A stretch of 64,000 nucleotides of DNA from an uncultured Prevotellaceae bacterium. GTDB lineage: Bacteria > Bacteroidota > Bacteroidia > Bacteroidales > Muribaculaceae. The DNA is taken from positions 113,221 to 177,220 of the forward strand of contig CAMVBJ010000001.1 of assembly GCA_947165675.1 (NCBI GenBank). Direction: 5' to 3'. The position numbers were made by a program, and so were the translations under genes. Below, in pieces: positions 17,632 to 25,230 of the stretch. Below the pieces are notes generated by a model. The model was not told the DNA's origin. It saw nothing but the letters and a program-made list of their open reading frames with translations, and did not search any database. Each line of letters opens with the position of its first letter. Position 1 is the stretch's first letter.

Positions 17632-18381
17632 TTATTTCTTGGGAAGGAGGATTTCTTCAATCCAGCCATCCTTGCGGTAACGGCACAGGTCCACATAGGC
17701 GTCGATACCTGGAATAATCCCCGTCTCACTATATTGCCAGATGGTGTACTCCCCCTCCCAGTTGATTTCAGGCTCAGCGTTGGAATACCGGCCGATGTAG
17801 AGGCGGTGCTTATTGAAGTGTGGCGTCAGGTTTTTGTTATAGAACCCCATCGTGCTGTATATCATGGGCTGCACGCCATAGTGCTGCTCCACGAGTTGGC
17901 AGAAGTGCTCCACGCTGTCGATGAGCTGGCTGCGCGACCAGTTGCCGCGCACTTCGACATCGAGCATGGGAATGAGGTCCTGTACCGACTTGAGGGCAAA
18001 CGTTGAGAAGTTCTCAAACTGCTCGTCGATCGAGGACGAGGAGGTGAGATAGTGGTAACTACCCACAAGCAGGCCGTAGCGGCGCGCCTGGGTGATGTTG
18101 TGGGCATAGTGGGGCGAGCGGTAGGTCGCTCCCTCGGTTGCCTTGATATAGACAAAGCGGATGTCCTTGTCGCTGCTCACCTTGGCCCAGTCGATATATC
18201 CCTGGTGGCTGGAGATGTCAATTCCGTCATACTCGGCTTTCGTGTTACGGGGGGCTACGACGGGCTTGGAGGGGTCGCCGCCATGATTGCTGTGGCACGA
18301 ACTCAATGCACCCATCGCCAGCAGCAGCGTCACTGCCAGCCATGATAGGATGCACTTGTGATATGTTGCCTTGATGGTCAT
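17632..18381 (-). CDS. GH25 lysozyme-type lipoprotein, short paralogue
   Basis: The N-terminus has a lipoprotein signal (AVTLLLAMGALSSC). Residues ~50-245 are a GH25 muramidase domain: YDGIDISSHQGYIDW (catalytic-site Asp), FVYIKATEGATY, GSYHYL, IPMLDVEVRGNW (the DxE pair) and TIWQYSETG. GH25 enzymes cut the MurNAc-GlcNAc bond of peptidoglycan. The next gene upstream (18445-19992) is a longer paralogue, 63 bases away. Placed before cvpA and aroA in one operon. A lipid anchor implies an outer-membrane or periplasmic site; cell-wall turnover or attack on competitors are both possible. Confidence 0.88.
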   Translation of the reverse strand: MTIKATYHKCILSWLAVTLLLAMGALSSCHSNHGGDPSKPVVAPRNTKAEYDGIDISSHQGYIDWAKVSSDKDIRFVYIKATEGATYRSPHYAHNITQARRYGLLVGSYHYLTSSSSIDEQFENFSTFALKSVQDLIPMLDVEVRGNWSRSQLIDSVEHFCQLVEQHYGVQPMIYSTMGFYNKNLTPHFNKHRLYIGRYSNAEPEINWEGEYTIWQYSETGIIPGIDAYVDLCRYRKDGWIEEILLPKK

Positions 18382-18444
18382 TATCGTGCTGTAGCGTGAG
18401 CGGTTAGCCCTTGAGGGGCATTCAGCCCCGTTGTGGCGATGGCG

Positions 18445-19992
18445 TTAGTCGTTGTCAGCCGAGCTCTTATTGGTCTTGCGGCCCTTGTATTTAGAGGCGC
18501 GGATGCTGTCGTTGCGCTGTGACTGTGACAGCTTGGACGACGAGGTGTGCAGCAGGCTGGCCGACTTGTTGGAATTGTTCTTCTGGGCATTGGCTTTCTG
18601 CTGTCGTGCCTTCTGGGCGTTGGCTTTGCGTTGGGCTTTCTCCTCGGCTTTTTTCTTGGCGGCGGCTTCACGTGCTTGCTGGCGTGCCTTCTCCTTCTTC
18701 AACTGCTCTTCTTTTTCTTTAGCCTTCTCCTCGGCTTCTTTCTTGGCAGCGGCTTCACGTGCTTGCTGGCGTGCCTTTTCCTTCTTCAGGCGCTCCTCTT
18801 TTTCTTTGGCCTTCTTGACTTGATCAGCTTTTTTCTTGGCTTCGTCTTCGGCTATCTTCTTGTTGCGTTCTTTGGCCTTCCTGTCCTTTTCGGCTTGTTT
18901 TTGAGCTTCTTCCTGCTGGCGCTTGGACATCTTGGGGGCATCCTTGGTCTTTTGTTCGGTCAAGTTGACGCTGGCTGGCTTGTCCTTGCGGTCCACGGCG
19001 TCATGCACGCTGCTCTTGGGCTTGTGCTTACTGGGCGTGTAGATGATGTCGCTGATGTCGCAGCCCTTATTGAAACGGCTCATGTCCACCGCACCATAAT
19101 TGCCCTTGACAGCAGGCTTGAACTGACCATTGTCCGAGAATTGCCAGAGGATCCACTTGTAGCCGATGTTGGGCTGGTTGGGGCTGTACTTGGCGATAAA
19201 CAGGGGGTAGTGGGCAAAGGAGCGGCCCAGGTGCTTGGTGAAGAATTTCTCACTGGTGTAAATCAGTGGCTTGCAACCGAAGTAATCTTCTACCAGATCG
19301 GCAAACACCTTAATGCTGTCACGAAGCTGTTGTGATGACCAGCGGCCGATGGTCTCTACATCGATGACGGGCAGCAGGTCTTGCTCCTCACGGTTGACCG
19401 TGCGGATGAAGTTGTGAAACTGGGTTGTAGCACTGCTCTTGGTGGTCAGGAAGTGGTAGCTGCCCACCTTGAAGCCGTTCTTGCGGGCGTTGCGTATGTT
19501 CTCCTTGTATCTGGGATCTACATAGTCGGTGCCCTCGGTGGCTTTTATAAAGACAAACTTGATTTTGCTGTGGCTCTTGAGTTGTGACCAGTCGATGTAG
19601 CCCTGATGCTTGGACACATCGATGCCGTCAAACTGCACCTTGTCGGGATACATCGCCACCTTCTGGGGCTTTGGGGCAGGGGCTTTCTTTGATGTGTCGT
19701 TGGCAGGATTGTTAGCCTCCTGTTTGACAACAGGGGCTGTTACCTTATCGTTGCTGGGCTTTTGGGTGTCATTCTTGACGGGCGTCGCGGGTGCTTTGTC
19801 GTCCTTCTTGTTGTTGGCGGCGTCTTTTTTCTCGTCCTTCTTTTTGTCAGCCTTATTGTCCTTATTATTGTGGGTCACACGTTCGCGCGTAGGCTTAGTG
19901 ATATCCCTTTGCTGCTGGGCTGTCGCGCCGTTTACAGCAATGAGAGCAAGTGTCAAGATTAATAAAAAACGATATATAGATTGCCGCATCAT
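18445..19992 (-). CDS. GH25 lysozyme with long charged Lys/Glu/Ala tail
   Basis: 515 residues. A signal peptide (1-~25) is followed by a low-complexity Lys/Asp/Asn/Pro linker (~30-115), then a GH25 domain (~118-315): FDGIDVSKHQGYIDW, FVFIKATEGTDY, LPVIDVETIGRW, ILWQFSDNG. From ~350 to 515 the protein is a run of K, E, A, R and Q with heptad character, predicted as a long charged helix or coiled coil. It contains an imperfect tandem duplication of 29 residues (ARQQAREAAAKK appears twice), visible at DNA level with an 87-base period. The tail may bind peptidoglycan or other polyanions; that is inference. First gene of the five-gene operon. A TAACTTTG box (complement of 20041-20048) may be its promoter. 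Confidence 0.87.
   Translation of the reverse strand: MMRQSIYRFLLILTLALIAVNGATAQQQRDITKPTRERVTHNNKDNKADKKKDEKKDAANNKKDDKAPATPVKNDTQKPSNDKVTAPVVKQEANNPANDTSKKAPAPKPQKVAMYPDKVQFDGIDVSKHQGYIDWSQLKSHSKIKFVFIKATEGTDYVDPRYKENIRNARKNGFKVGSYHFLTTKSSATTQFHNFIRTVNREEQDLLPVIDVETIGRWSSQQLRDSIKVFADLVEDYFGCKPLIYTSEKFFTKHLGRSFAHYPLFIAKYSPNQPNIGYKWILWQFSDNGQFKPAVKGNYGAVDMSRFNKGCDISDIIYTPSKHKPKSSVHDAVDRKDKPASVNLTEQKTKDAPKMSKRQQEEAQKQAEKDRKAKERNKKIAEDEAKKKADQVKKAKEKEERLKKEKARQQAREAAAKKEAEEKAKEKEEQLKKEKARQQAREAAAKKKAEEKAQRKANAQKARQQKANAQKNNSNKSASLLHTSSSKLSQSQRNDSIRASKYKGRKTNKSSADND
18632..18812. repeat. Tandem 87-base coding repeat in the GH25 tail
   Basis: Two near-identical copies with a period of exactly 87 bases: GGCTTCACGTGCTTGCTGGC occurs at 18664 and 18751. 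It is in frame (29 codons), so copy number could change by slippage without breaking the gene. Confidence 0.75.
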
Positions 19993-20105
19993 AGTGTTCT
20001 AAAAGTATATATTGGGTGTTTCTTTGACAAAAGTTGGCTGCAAAGTTAAGAAAAAAACCTCAATGGGCTTTACTATTAAAGCAAAAGTTTGTCAAAAACG
20101 TTTTG

Positions 20106-20163
20106 TTAGGCTATAGGCTATAGACTTTAGTCACTAGTCGTTAGGTTATAGGCTATAGGTTAT
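20106..20163 (+). repeat. TTAGGCTATAGG repeat R3, multiple copies
   Basis: TTAGGCTATAGGCTATAG (20106-20123) and TTAGGTTATAGGCTATAGG (from 20141) are direct imperfect repeats. The same unit occurs at 24995-25012, also followed by repeat R1. Confidence 0.55.
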
Positions 20164-20172
20164 CATTGGTGT

Positions 20173-20468
20173 CTGGGGAAAGTCAAAGCAGATCGAAGGC
20201 CTGCACAAGGCCAGCAGCCTTGACTTGTATAAGCCCCAGGGCGCACTGGCCGAAGGTCAGTGAGGCCTGGGGAAACTGTCGATACCCCGATCGGGCCCTG
20301 ATGGGGGCCAATAACAGCGGCAGAACATGCGCCAATAATGAGTGGCCCTCGTCGAGGCCCGTCCACCTCACCCTGGTCCACCCCACGCCACACAGACCTA
20401 ACGGCCTGTGCGACGTGGGGTTAGCTCAAGTCAAGGCCAGCGGCCTTGTCAAGGTCTACGACCTTTTT
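20173..20468 (+). ncRNA. GC-rich, strongly folded intergenic island: candidate structured RNA
   Basis: About 300 bases, clearly richer in GC than the flanking intergenic DNA and without a credible gene. Nested stems: CTGGGG (20173-20178)/CCCCAG (20234-20239) enclosing AGTCAA (20181-20186)/TTGACT (20220-20225); CACTGGCC (20244-20251)/GGTCAGTG (20255-20262) with loop GAA; CCCCACG (20381-20387)/CGTGGGG (20414-20420) enclosing CACAG/CTGTG; CAAGGCC/GGCCTTG (20432-20448); finally AAGGTC/GACCTT (20451-20465) with a T-run, an intrinsic terminator on the plus strand. I could not match it to RNase P RNA, tmRNA, SRP RNA or 6S RNA, and found no convincing promoter. Confidence 0.4.
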
Positions 20469-20660
20469 CTATCAAGAACAATCAACACGGGACACGCCAT
20501 TTAGCCTTAAAAGAAATACTAAACAACTGAGTATTAGTCAGCTACTATTTTTACTAAATACTTGTGCGTAAAACAAGAAAAGAACTTTTTTGTGGAAAAA
20601 TAGCGAAAAATGATTCCCTTTGCCCGGATTGTCGTCAAAAATCACTATCTTTGTAAGTTA
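20469..20660. other. AT-rich spacer between the folded island and repeat R1
   Basis: No gene, hairpin or repeat is recognised here. A TATCTTTG box at about 20646-20653 resembles a Bacteroidota -7 element reading toward repeat R1, but no TTTG stands at the right distance. Confidence 0.4.
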
Positions 20661-20810
20661 ATTCAAGTTTCTAAAGTGGCGGCTCCACTTTAAAAACTTG
20701 AGGATAAAGGATAATGTTTAATGGCTAAAGATGCCTCTTGAAATGCTGGATTTAGGCTCTTGCTGGTTTTTTTTCAGATTTTCAAGCGACAATTCTTTAA
20801 CCATTAACTA
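20661..20810 (+). repeat. Dispersed repeat R1, copy 1, with a 5' hairpin
   Basis: About 150 bases that recur at 25030-25183 with small differences. Both begin ATTCAAGTTTCTAAAGT, contain ACTTTAAAAACTTGAGGATA, and end in TTCAGATTTTCAAGCGA followed by TTAACCATTA. The 5' part folds: TCAAGTTT and TAAAGTGG pair with CCACTTTA and AAACTTGA around a short loop. The IS end begins within 10 bases of its right edge. Confidence 0.7.
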
Positions 20811-20817
20811 TCGTAGC

Positions 20818-20957
20818 TCAAGACATCGTTGACACTTTTTCTTCCCTTAGAAGTGTTGTTTTGATGTTCCTTAGAACTACTGTTAATAATAAGTTTGGAC
20901 CCCCTAGGGGGTCGCGCCGCTAAGGCGGTGCATGTATCAAGAGATCGTTGACATTTT
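20818..20957 (+). repeat. Left-end IS repeats (two spaced copies)
   Basis: Copy 1 at 20818-20838 and copy 2 at 20933-20957 (starts TGTATCAAGAGATCGTTGAC) lie in the same orientation about 115 bases apart. Between them is a perfect 16-base palindrome (GACCCCCTAGGGGGTC) followed by a second small GC hairpin, probably the transposase transcript terminator. Confidence 0.65.
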
Positions 20958-20963
20958 TGTACA

Positions 20964-22124
20964 TTATTCAGTTGGCATGATGAACTCTTGGGTTTGCATG
21001 AGCCTTCCATCTTGCCTAATTTGCAACTGGTGGTCGTTGACCAGCAGAATGGCCTCCACATAGGTGTGCATCAGCTCTAGGGGAACTTCTATCTCCGCGT
21101 TGAGCACATTTATCGTCAGGTCGCTCCTGACCAGCCTGATGAAATGGATTTCATTTCGGTTGGAGCAATCGAGCTTTGGCCGTTCTGCCACCTCGTAGTC
21201 GCCCCGCAGCGGGACGATGGGCAGATCCAGTTCCTGATCGAGCTGCAAGGGAGTTTTGTGTCCCAAGGTCGAGTAATGGTGCTCGCTGTTGTGCACCTGG
21301 GTAAACTCGCGTGAATGAAGCAGCAGTTCGTTGAAGGAGGCGTGCTCCTGCGAGAGCAGCGTCTTCTCGACTTTCTGGTTAAAGCGCTCGATCACGCCGT
21401 TTCGCCAAGGCTCCCCGACGGGGATGAACCTGGGTGTGACGTTGAACGCCAGAGCCGTCCTAAGTAGCAAGCCCAGGCCTCTTGGATGCCTGTTGCTGCC
21501 TTTGAACGAGAGCTCGTTGTCCATCTGAAGGAAGTCCGGCACGGAGAAGCTTTTCCAGAAGGCCGCCACGCTCTGCGTCACGTCAAGGCTGTTCTTGGTT
21601 AGGATGGGATACACCCCGGCATGACGGGAGTCGTTGCTGATGATCGTCAGCATGAAGAAACGCGGACCGCCGCGCAGGTGGCGGGGGCCGATCAAGTCCA
21701 TCATGTGGGTGTTCAACGGCACCGCAGGATAGTCTATATCGCTTTTAGTATAGCGGATTTTGCGCCTTGCCAAACCGTGAGAGCCGATGATACGGTTGAT
21801 TGTTGCCACGGACGGAGGCGTGATCCCATGGCTGGACATGTCATGCCAGATGGCATAAGCGCCCGATTCGCTGTAAGGTGATGCCTCGAGCCTGAGGCGC
21901 GTCTCGACAACAAGCCGCTCAAGCGGCTCCGCAATCCTTTTCGCCTTGTGGACAGGGCTGCGAGAACGTGACGAGTTCCAGTTCTCCGCACCCTCGGAAT
22001 GGCGGTCAAGCCATTTGTATATCCACTGGCGAGAGCGGCCTAACTTGCGGCTTATCTCAGCGACGCTGTTTCCACGGGCTTTCATGGCCACGGCCTGCGC
22101 CCTTAATGCTTCTTCATTAGCCAT
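20964..22124 (-). CDS. IS transposase (N-terminal HTH plus integrase-core DDE domain)
   Basis: The N-terminal ~40 residues form a helix-turn-helix (GNSVAEISRKLGRSRQWIYK). An integrase core follows with acidic residues in THMMDLIGP, FLQMDNELSF and NGVIERFNQKVE, fitting the D, D, E catalytic triad (D157, D216, E260 when counted from an upstream in-frame start at 22166). I chose ATG 22124 (MANEEALRAQ), where the HTH begins. The protein appears complete (386 aa), so the element may be active. Transcription runs opposite to rnr. Family assignment as IS481-like is by architecture only. Confidence 0.85.
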   Translation of the reverse strand: MANEEALRAQAVAMKARGNSVAEISRKLGRSRQWIYKWLDRHSEGAENWNSSRSRSPVHKAKRIAEPLERLVVETRLRLEASPYSESGAYAIWHDMSSHGITPPSVATINRIIGSHGLARRKIRYTKSDIDYPAVPLNTHMMDLIGPRHLRGGPRFFMLTIISNDSRHAGVYPILTKNSLDVTQSVAAFWKSFSVPDFLQMDNELSFKGSNRHPRGLGLLLRTALAFNVTPRFIPVGEPWRNGVIERFNQKVEKTLLSQEHASFNELLLHSREFTQVHNSEHHYSTLGHKTPLQLDQELDLPIVPLRGDYEVAERPKLDCSNRNEIHFIRLVRSDLTINVLNAEIEVPLELMHTYVEAILLVNDHQLQIRQDGRLMQTQEFIMPTE

Positions 22125-22291
22125 AATGTTCAATTGATTTGATCCTTTCTGGCTAACAATGTACAAAATATGTCAAAGACCGCTCTCTAAGTTCTTGAAT
22201 TGATCAAGGGCTCATATTTATGATTTTATTAATTGATTATTAATCATCTTTATATTATTATTATGCCATCTTCAAGCCAACTTCACATACT

Positions 22292-22364
22292 AAAGTGTCA
22301 ACGATGTCTTGATACAAAGTGTCAACGATGTCTTGATACAAAAGTGTCAACGATGTCTTGATAC
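22292..22364 (+). repeat. Right-end IS repeats (three tandem 24-base copies)
   Basis: AAAGTGTCAACGATGTCTTG plus ATAC occurs at 22292-22315, 22316-22339 and 22341-22364, head to tail, with one extra A between copies 2 and 3. All are identical and are the inverse complement of the left-end repeats. No spacers separate them, so this is not a CRISPR. Confidence 0.85.
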
Positions 22365-22455
22365 ATGGCAATTAACCCTTAAAACTTGTGCAAGTCGAAA
22401 GCAAACAAGCTTGCTTGATTTGCTGAGACGCAGCCAAGTTTATATAAACATTAAA

Positions 22456-22560
22456 CAGTGAGCAACCAATGGAGCAGCGAGAGCAGAGTTGAACTTGTTC
22501 AAACTATGCCGAGTCGCGACAGAGGAAGATGAAATCAACTTATCTACTTGCGAAACTTAA
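22456..22560 (+). repeat. Stem-loop repeat R2, copy B, arms split by 80 bases
   Basis: CAGTGAGCAA (22456-22465) and ACTTGCGAAACTTAA (22546-22560) are the two halves of R2, here separated by 80 bases of other sequence including AGCGAGAGCAGAGTTGAAC. It ends 21 bases before the rnr start codon. Upstream, 22365-22455 holds no recognisable feature. Confidence 0.5.
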
Positions 22561-22581
22561 GTTATCATTCAATAGCGAGAT

Positions 22582-24990
22582 ATGGCAAAACGAAGCGGAT
22601 TACAATCGTTGAAACAGGAACGTCGTGAATACCACGACAGGGTCATCAACTTCTTTAATGGTCAGGGCGAGGCACCGTTCAACTACAAGCAGGTGTCGGC
22701 AGCAGTGGGTGCCAACACGCCCAAGCGTCGCACCGTTATTGTTGAGATTCTTGAAGAATTGACCCTTGACGGTTTCCTTATCCAGGTGGGTGCTGGAAGC
22801 TACAAGGCCGCCAACCGTTCGTCGGTGGCCGAGGGCATCTTCATCCGTCGCAGCAACGGCAAGAACAGTGTCGATACCGCCAGCGATGATGGTGAGCCCA
22901 TCATGGTGGCCGAGCGCAACTCGATGCATGCCTTGAATGGCGATCGAGTGCTGGTTCACATCAGCGCAGCCCGTCATGGCTTGGAACCCGAGGCCGAGGT
23001 CGTGAAAATCCTGGAACGCAAGGAGCAGGTGTTTGTCGGCACCTTGCAGGTCCTCAAGTATTTTGCCCAGCTTGCGACCGACAGCAAGTTCCTGGCAACC
23101 GACATTTTTATCCCGCTGGACAAGCTCGCAGGAGGCAAGACCGGAGACAAGGTTGTTGTCAAGATTGTTGACTGGCCCGAGGATGCCAATTCGCCGATAG
23201 GCGAAGTCGTCGATGTGCTGGGTGTGGCAGGTGAGAACAATGCCGAGATCCATGCCATCCTGGTCGAGTTCGGCTTACCCTACAAGTACCCGGAGAACGT
23301 CACCGAGGCAGCCGAGGCCCTGGATGCCGGCATCACCCCCGAGGAGATTGCCCGCCGCCGCGACATGCGTGACGTGACCACGTTTACCATCGACCCCGCC
23401 GATGCCAAGGACTTTGACGATGCCCTCTCTATCGAGAAGCTCAAGAACGGTAACTGGGAAATCGGTGTACACATCGCCGACGTGAGCCACTATGTCACTC
23501 CAGGCTCCGTCATTGACAAGGAGGCCTATGAGCGTGCGACCTCGGTCTATCTGGTGGACCGAACGATACCCATGTTGCCCGAGAAATTGTGTAACAACAT
23601 CTGTTCGCTACGCCCCGATGAGGATAAACTCACCCACTCGGTGGTGATGGAAATGGATGCTGAGGCCAAGGTGAAGAAATACAAGATCTGCCATACGGTG
23701 ACCCGCAGCAACAGGCGCTTCTCCTATGAGGAAGCGCAGCACGTCTTGGAGACGGGAAAGGGCGACCTGGCCGAAGAACTCGCCGTGCTCAACGAGATGG
23801 CCAAGCAGTTAAGGAGGCGTCGCTTTGAGGAAGGTGGATCGGTGTCCTTTAACCGCGAAGAAATCAAGTTTGACATCGACGAGACGGGCAAGCCTATCGC
23901 TGTCCATGTGCATGTGGCCCAAGATGCCAATAAGCTCATTGAGGAATTTATGCTCCTTGCCAACTGTAAGGTAGCCGAACACATTGGCAAGGTGGCCAAG
24001 AACAGAACCGCCAAGGCCTTTGTTTACCGTGTCCATGACCAGCCCGATCTTGACAAGTTGCAGAATTTTGCCGACATTGCCGCCCACTTTGGCTACAAGG
24101 TGCGTACCAAGGGGTCTGGTCGAGATATCAACAAGTCCATCAACAAGATGCTGGAACAGGCCAAGGGCAAACCCGAGGAAGAAATGCTCTCAATCCTTGC
24201 CATCCGCTCGATGGCCAAGGCGGTCTATAGCGCGACCAACATCGGTCACTATGGCCTGGCATTTGACTACTATACCCATTTCACGTCACCCATCCGTCGC
24301 TATCCCGACTTGACGGTTCACCGCCTGCTCGACAAGTATGCCGCGGGCGAGAAGAGCGTTGACCCCATCCAGCTTGAGGACCAGTGCAAGCACATGAGCG
24401 CTCAGGAACAACTGGCCGCCAATGCCGAGCGAGCCTCCATCAAGTATAAGGAAGTGGAGTTTATGGGACAGCGCCTGGGCGATGTGTTTGCTGGCCATGT
24501 GTCGGGTGTGACCGAGTGGGGCCTGTATGTGGAGCTTGACGAGACCCATTGCGAGGGTCTGGTGGGCATCCGCGGCCTGGATGATGACTTCTATGAGTTT
24601 GACGAGAAGAATTATTGCATCCGCGGTCGTCGCCGTGGCAAGGTTTATCGCCTGGGTGACCCGATTACGATACAGGTGGCACGTGCCGACCTGATCAAGA
24701 AGCAGCTTGACTTTGTGCTCGTTGACAAGGAGAATCCTGCTGGTACCCACCGCATTGACCGGGAGCCCATCACCGAGCAGAACAGCCGTAGCACCAGTGG
24801 ACGCCTCTCTCGTGAAGAGCGCCAGCGCCTGCAATACGAGGGCGGCAGTGCTTCCCGTCGCCAGCAGCGTGGTAGCCGTGGCAACTCTACCCGCCGTCAG
24901 GCCAAAGAGGCACGAGGCGTGAAGGGAGGTAAAGCAAGTAAGACAGGCCGATCGGGCCGTTCTGGCAAGTCGCGTGGACGTAAGAAGTAG
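22582..24990 (+). CDS. rnr: Ribonuclease R (3'-5' exoribonuclease)
   Basis: 802 residues. N-terminal winged-helix and cold-shock (OB) regions span ~1-230. The RNB catalytic domain (~250-590) carries the Mg-binding Asp cluster TIDPADAKDFDDALSIEKL and IGVHIADVSHYV, plus FDYYTHFTSPIRRYPDL. An S1 domain (~640-720, FAGHVSGVTEWGLYVEL) is followed by a Lys/Arg/Gly/Ser-rich basic tail (~750-802) that probably helps bind structured RNA. It degrades structured RNA and takes part in RNA quality control. The start at 22582 lies just after repeat R2. Flanked by copies of repeats R1 and R3. Confidence 0.95.
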   Translation: MAKRSGLQSLKQERREYHDRVINFFNGQGEAPFNYKQVSAAVGANTPKRRTVIVEILEELTLDGFLIQVGAGSYKAANRSSVAEGIFIRRSNGKNSVDTASDDGEPIMVAERNSMHALNGDRVLVHISAARHGLEPEAEVVKILERKEQVFVGTLQVLKYFAQLATDSKFLATDIFIPLDKLAGGKTGDKVVVKIVDWPEDANSPIGEVVDVLGVAGENNAEIHAILVEFGLPYKYPENVTEAAEALDAGITPEEIARRRDMRDVTTFTIDPADAKDFDDALSIEKLKNGNWEIGVHIADVSHYVTPGSVIDKEAYERATSVYLVDRTIPMLPEKLCNNICSLRPDEDKLTHSVVMEMDAEAKVKKYKICHTVTRSNRRFSYEEAQHVLETGKGDLAEELAVLNEMAKQLRRRRFEEGGSVSFNREEIKFDIDETGKPIAVHVHVAQDANKLIEEFMLLANCKVAEHIGKVAKNRTAKAFVYRVHDQPDLDKLQNFADIAAHFGYKVRTKGSGRDINKSINKMLEQAKGKPEEEMLSILAIRSMAKAVYSATNIGHYGLAFDYYTHFTSPIRRYPDLTVHRLLDKYAAGEKSVDPIQLEDQCKHMSAQEQLAANAERASIKYKEVEFMGQRLGDVFAGHVSGVTEWGLYVELDETHCEGLVGIRGLDDDFYEFDEKNYCIRGRRRGKVYRLGDPITIQVARADLIKKQLDFVLVDKENPAGTHRIDREPITEQNSRSTSGRLSREERQRLQYEGGSASRRQQRGSRGNSTRRQAKEARGVKGGKASKTGRSGRSGKSRGRKK

Positions 24991-24994
24991 GTTT

Positions 24995-25012
24995 TTAGGC
25001 TATAGGTTATAG
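24995..25012 (+). repeat. R3 repeat downstream of rnr
   Basis: TTAGGCTATAGGTTATAG begins five bases after the rnr stop codon and matches the R3 units at 20106-20163. Confidence 0.5.
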
Positions 25013-25029
25013 GAGATATTTATTCATTT

Positions 25030-25183
25030 ATTCAAGTTTCTAAAGTAGCTGCGCCACTTTAAAAACTTGAGGATAAAGGATAAAGGTTAATGGTTAAAGA
25101 TGCCTTTTGAAAAGCCTGATGTGGTCTCATGCTGGATTTTTTCAGATTTTCAAGCGATAATTCATTAACCATTATCCATTAAC
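25030..25183 (+). repeat. Dispersed repeat R1, copy 2
   Basis: Same ~150-base sequence as 20661-20810, including the 5' hairpin, whose loop differs (AGCTGCG against GGCGGCT). Here it is intact and joined directly to repeat R2. Confidence 0.7.
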
Positions 25184-25213
25184 CAGTGAGCAAGTTAACA
25201 ACTTGCGAAACTT
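25184..25213 (+). repeat. Stem-loop repeat R2, copy C
   Basis: CAGTGAGCAAGTT, AAC, AACTTGCGAAACTT: GCAAGTT pairs with AACTTGC. It ends 17 bases before the mtaB start and follows R1 without a gap. Confidence 0.6.
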
Positions 25214-25230
25214 ATTACTCTTCATGTGAG

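Larger units (their letters stand above)
20818..22364 (-). mobile_element. Insertion sequence with DDE transposase and multiple terminal repeats
   Basis: A roughly 1.55-kb element carrying one transposase gene. The left side has TCAAGACATCGTTGACACTT (20818) and a second imperfect copy at 20933; the right side has three tandem copies of the inverted sequence (22292-22364). The element is inserted at the right edge of repeat R1. I could not see a clear target-site duplication, so exact ends are uncertain. Single-ORF organisation resembles IS481-type elements, while repeated end sites recall IS21-type ends; no istB-like ATPase is present. Confidence 0.75.

Noticed and set aside
18547..19335. Plus-strand 262-codon frame with many Leu/Phe residues that looks like a membrane protein
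   Set aside because: It is the complement of the Lys/Glu/Ala-rich tail of the GH25 gene; the hydrophobic look comes from reading AAG/GAG codons backwards.
20173..20468. Identity of the folded island as RNase P RNA, tmRNA or SRP RNA
   Set aside because: GGGGAAAGTC near its start recalls the RNase P GAGGAAAGTC box, but the matching 3' conserved region (ACAGAA...) and overall length are absent; no tmRNA or SRP signatures seen.
20163..20504. Three overlapping frames of 67-112 codons in the GC-rich island
   Set aside because: They occur on both strands, have Pro/Gly/Arg-rich composition and no start context or family; the block is better explained by RNA-like folding.
22292..22364. Possible CRISPR array (three identical 24-base repeats)
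   Set aside because: Repeats touch each other without spacers and match the opposite end of the IS, so they are transposon ends.
25186..25230. Upstream GTG start for mtaB
   Set aside because: It lies within repeat R2; the added residues are not expected in MtaB, whereas ATG 25231/25234 gives the normal N-terminus.
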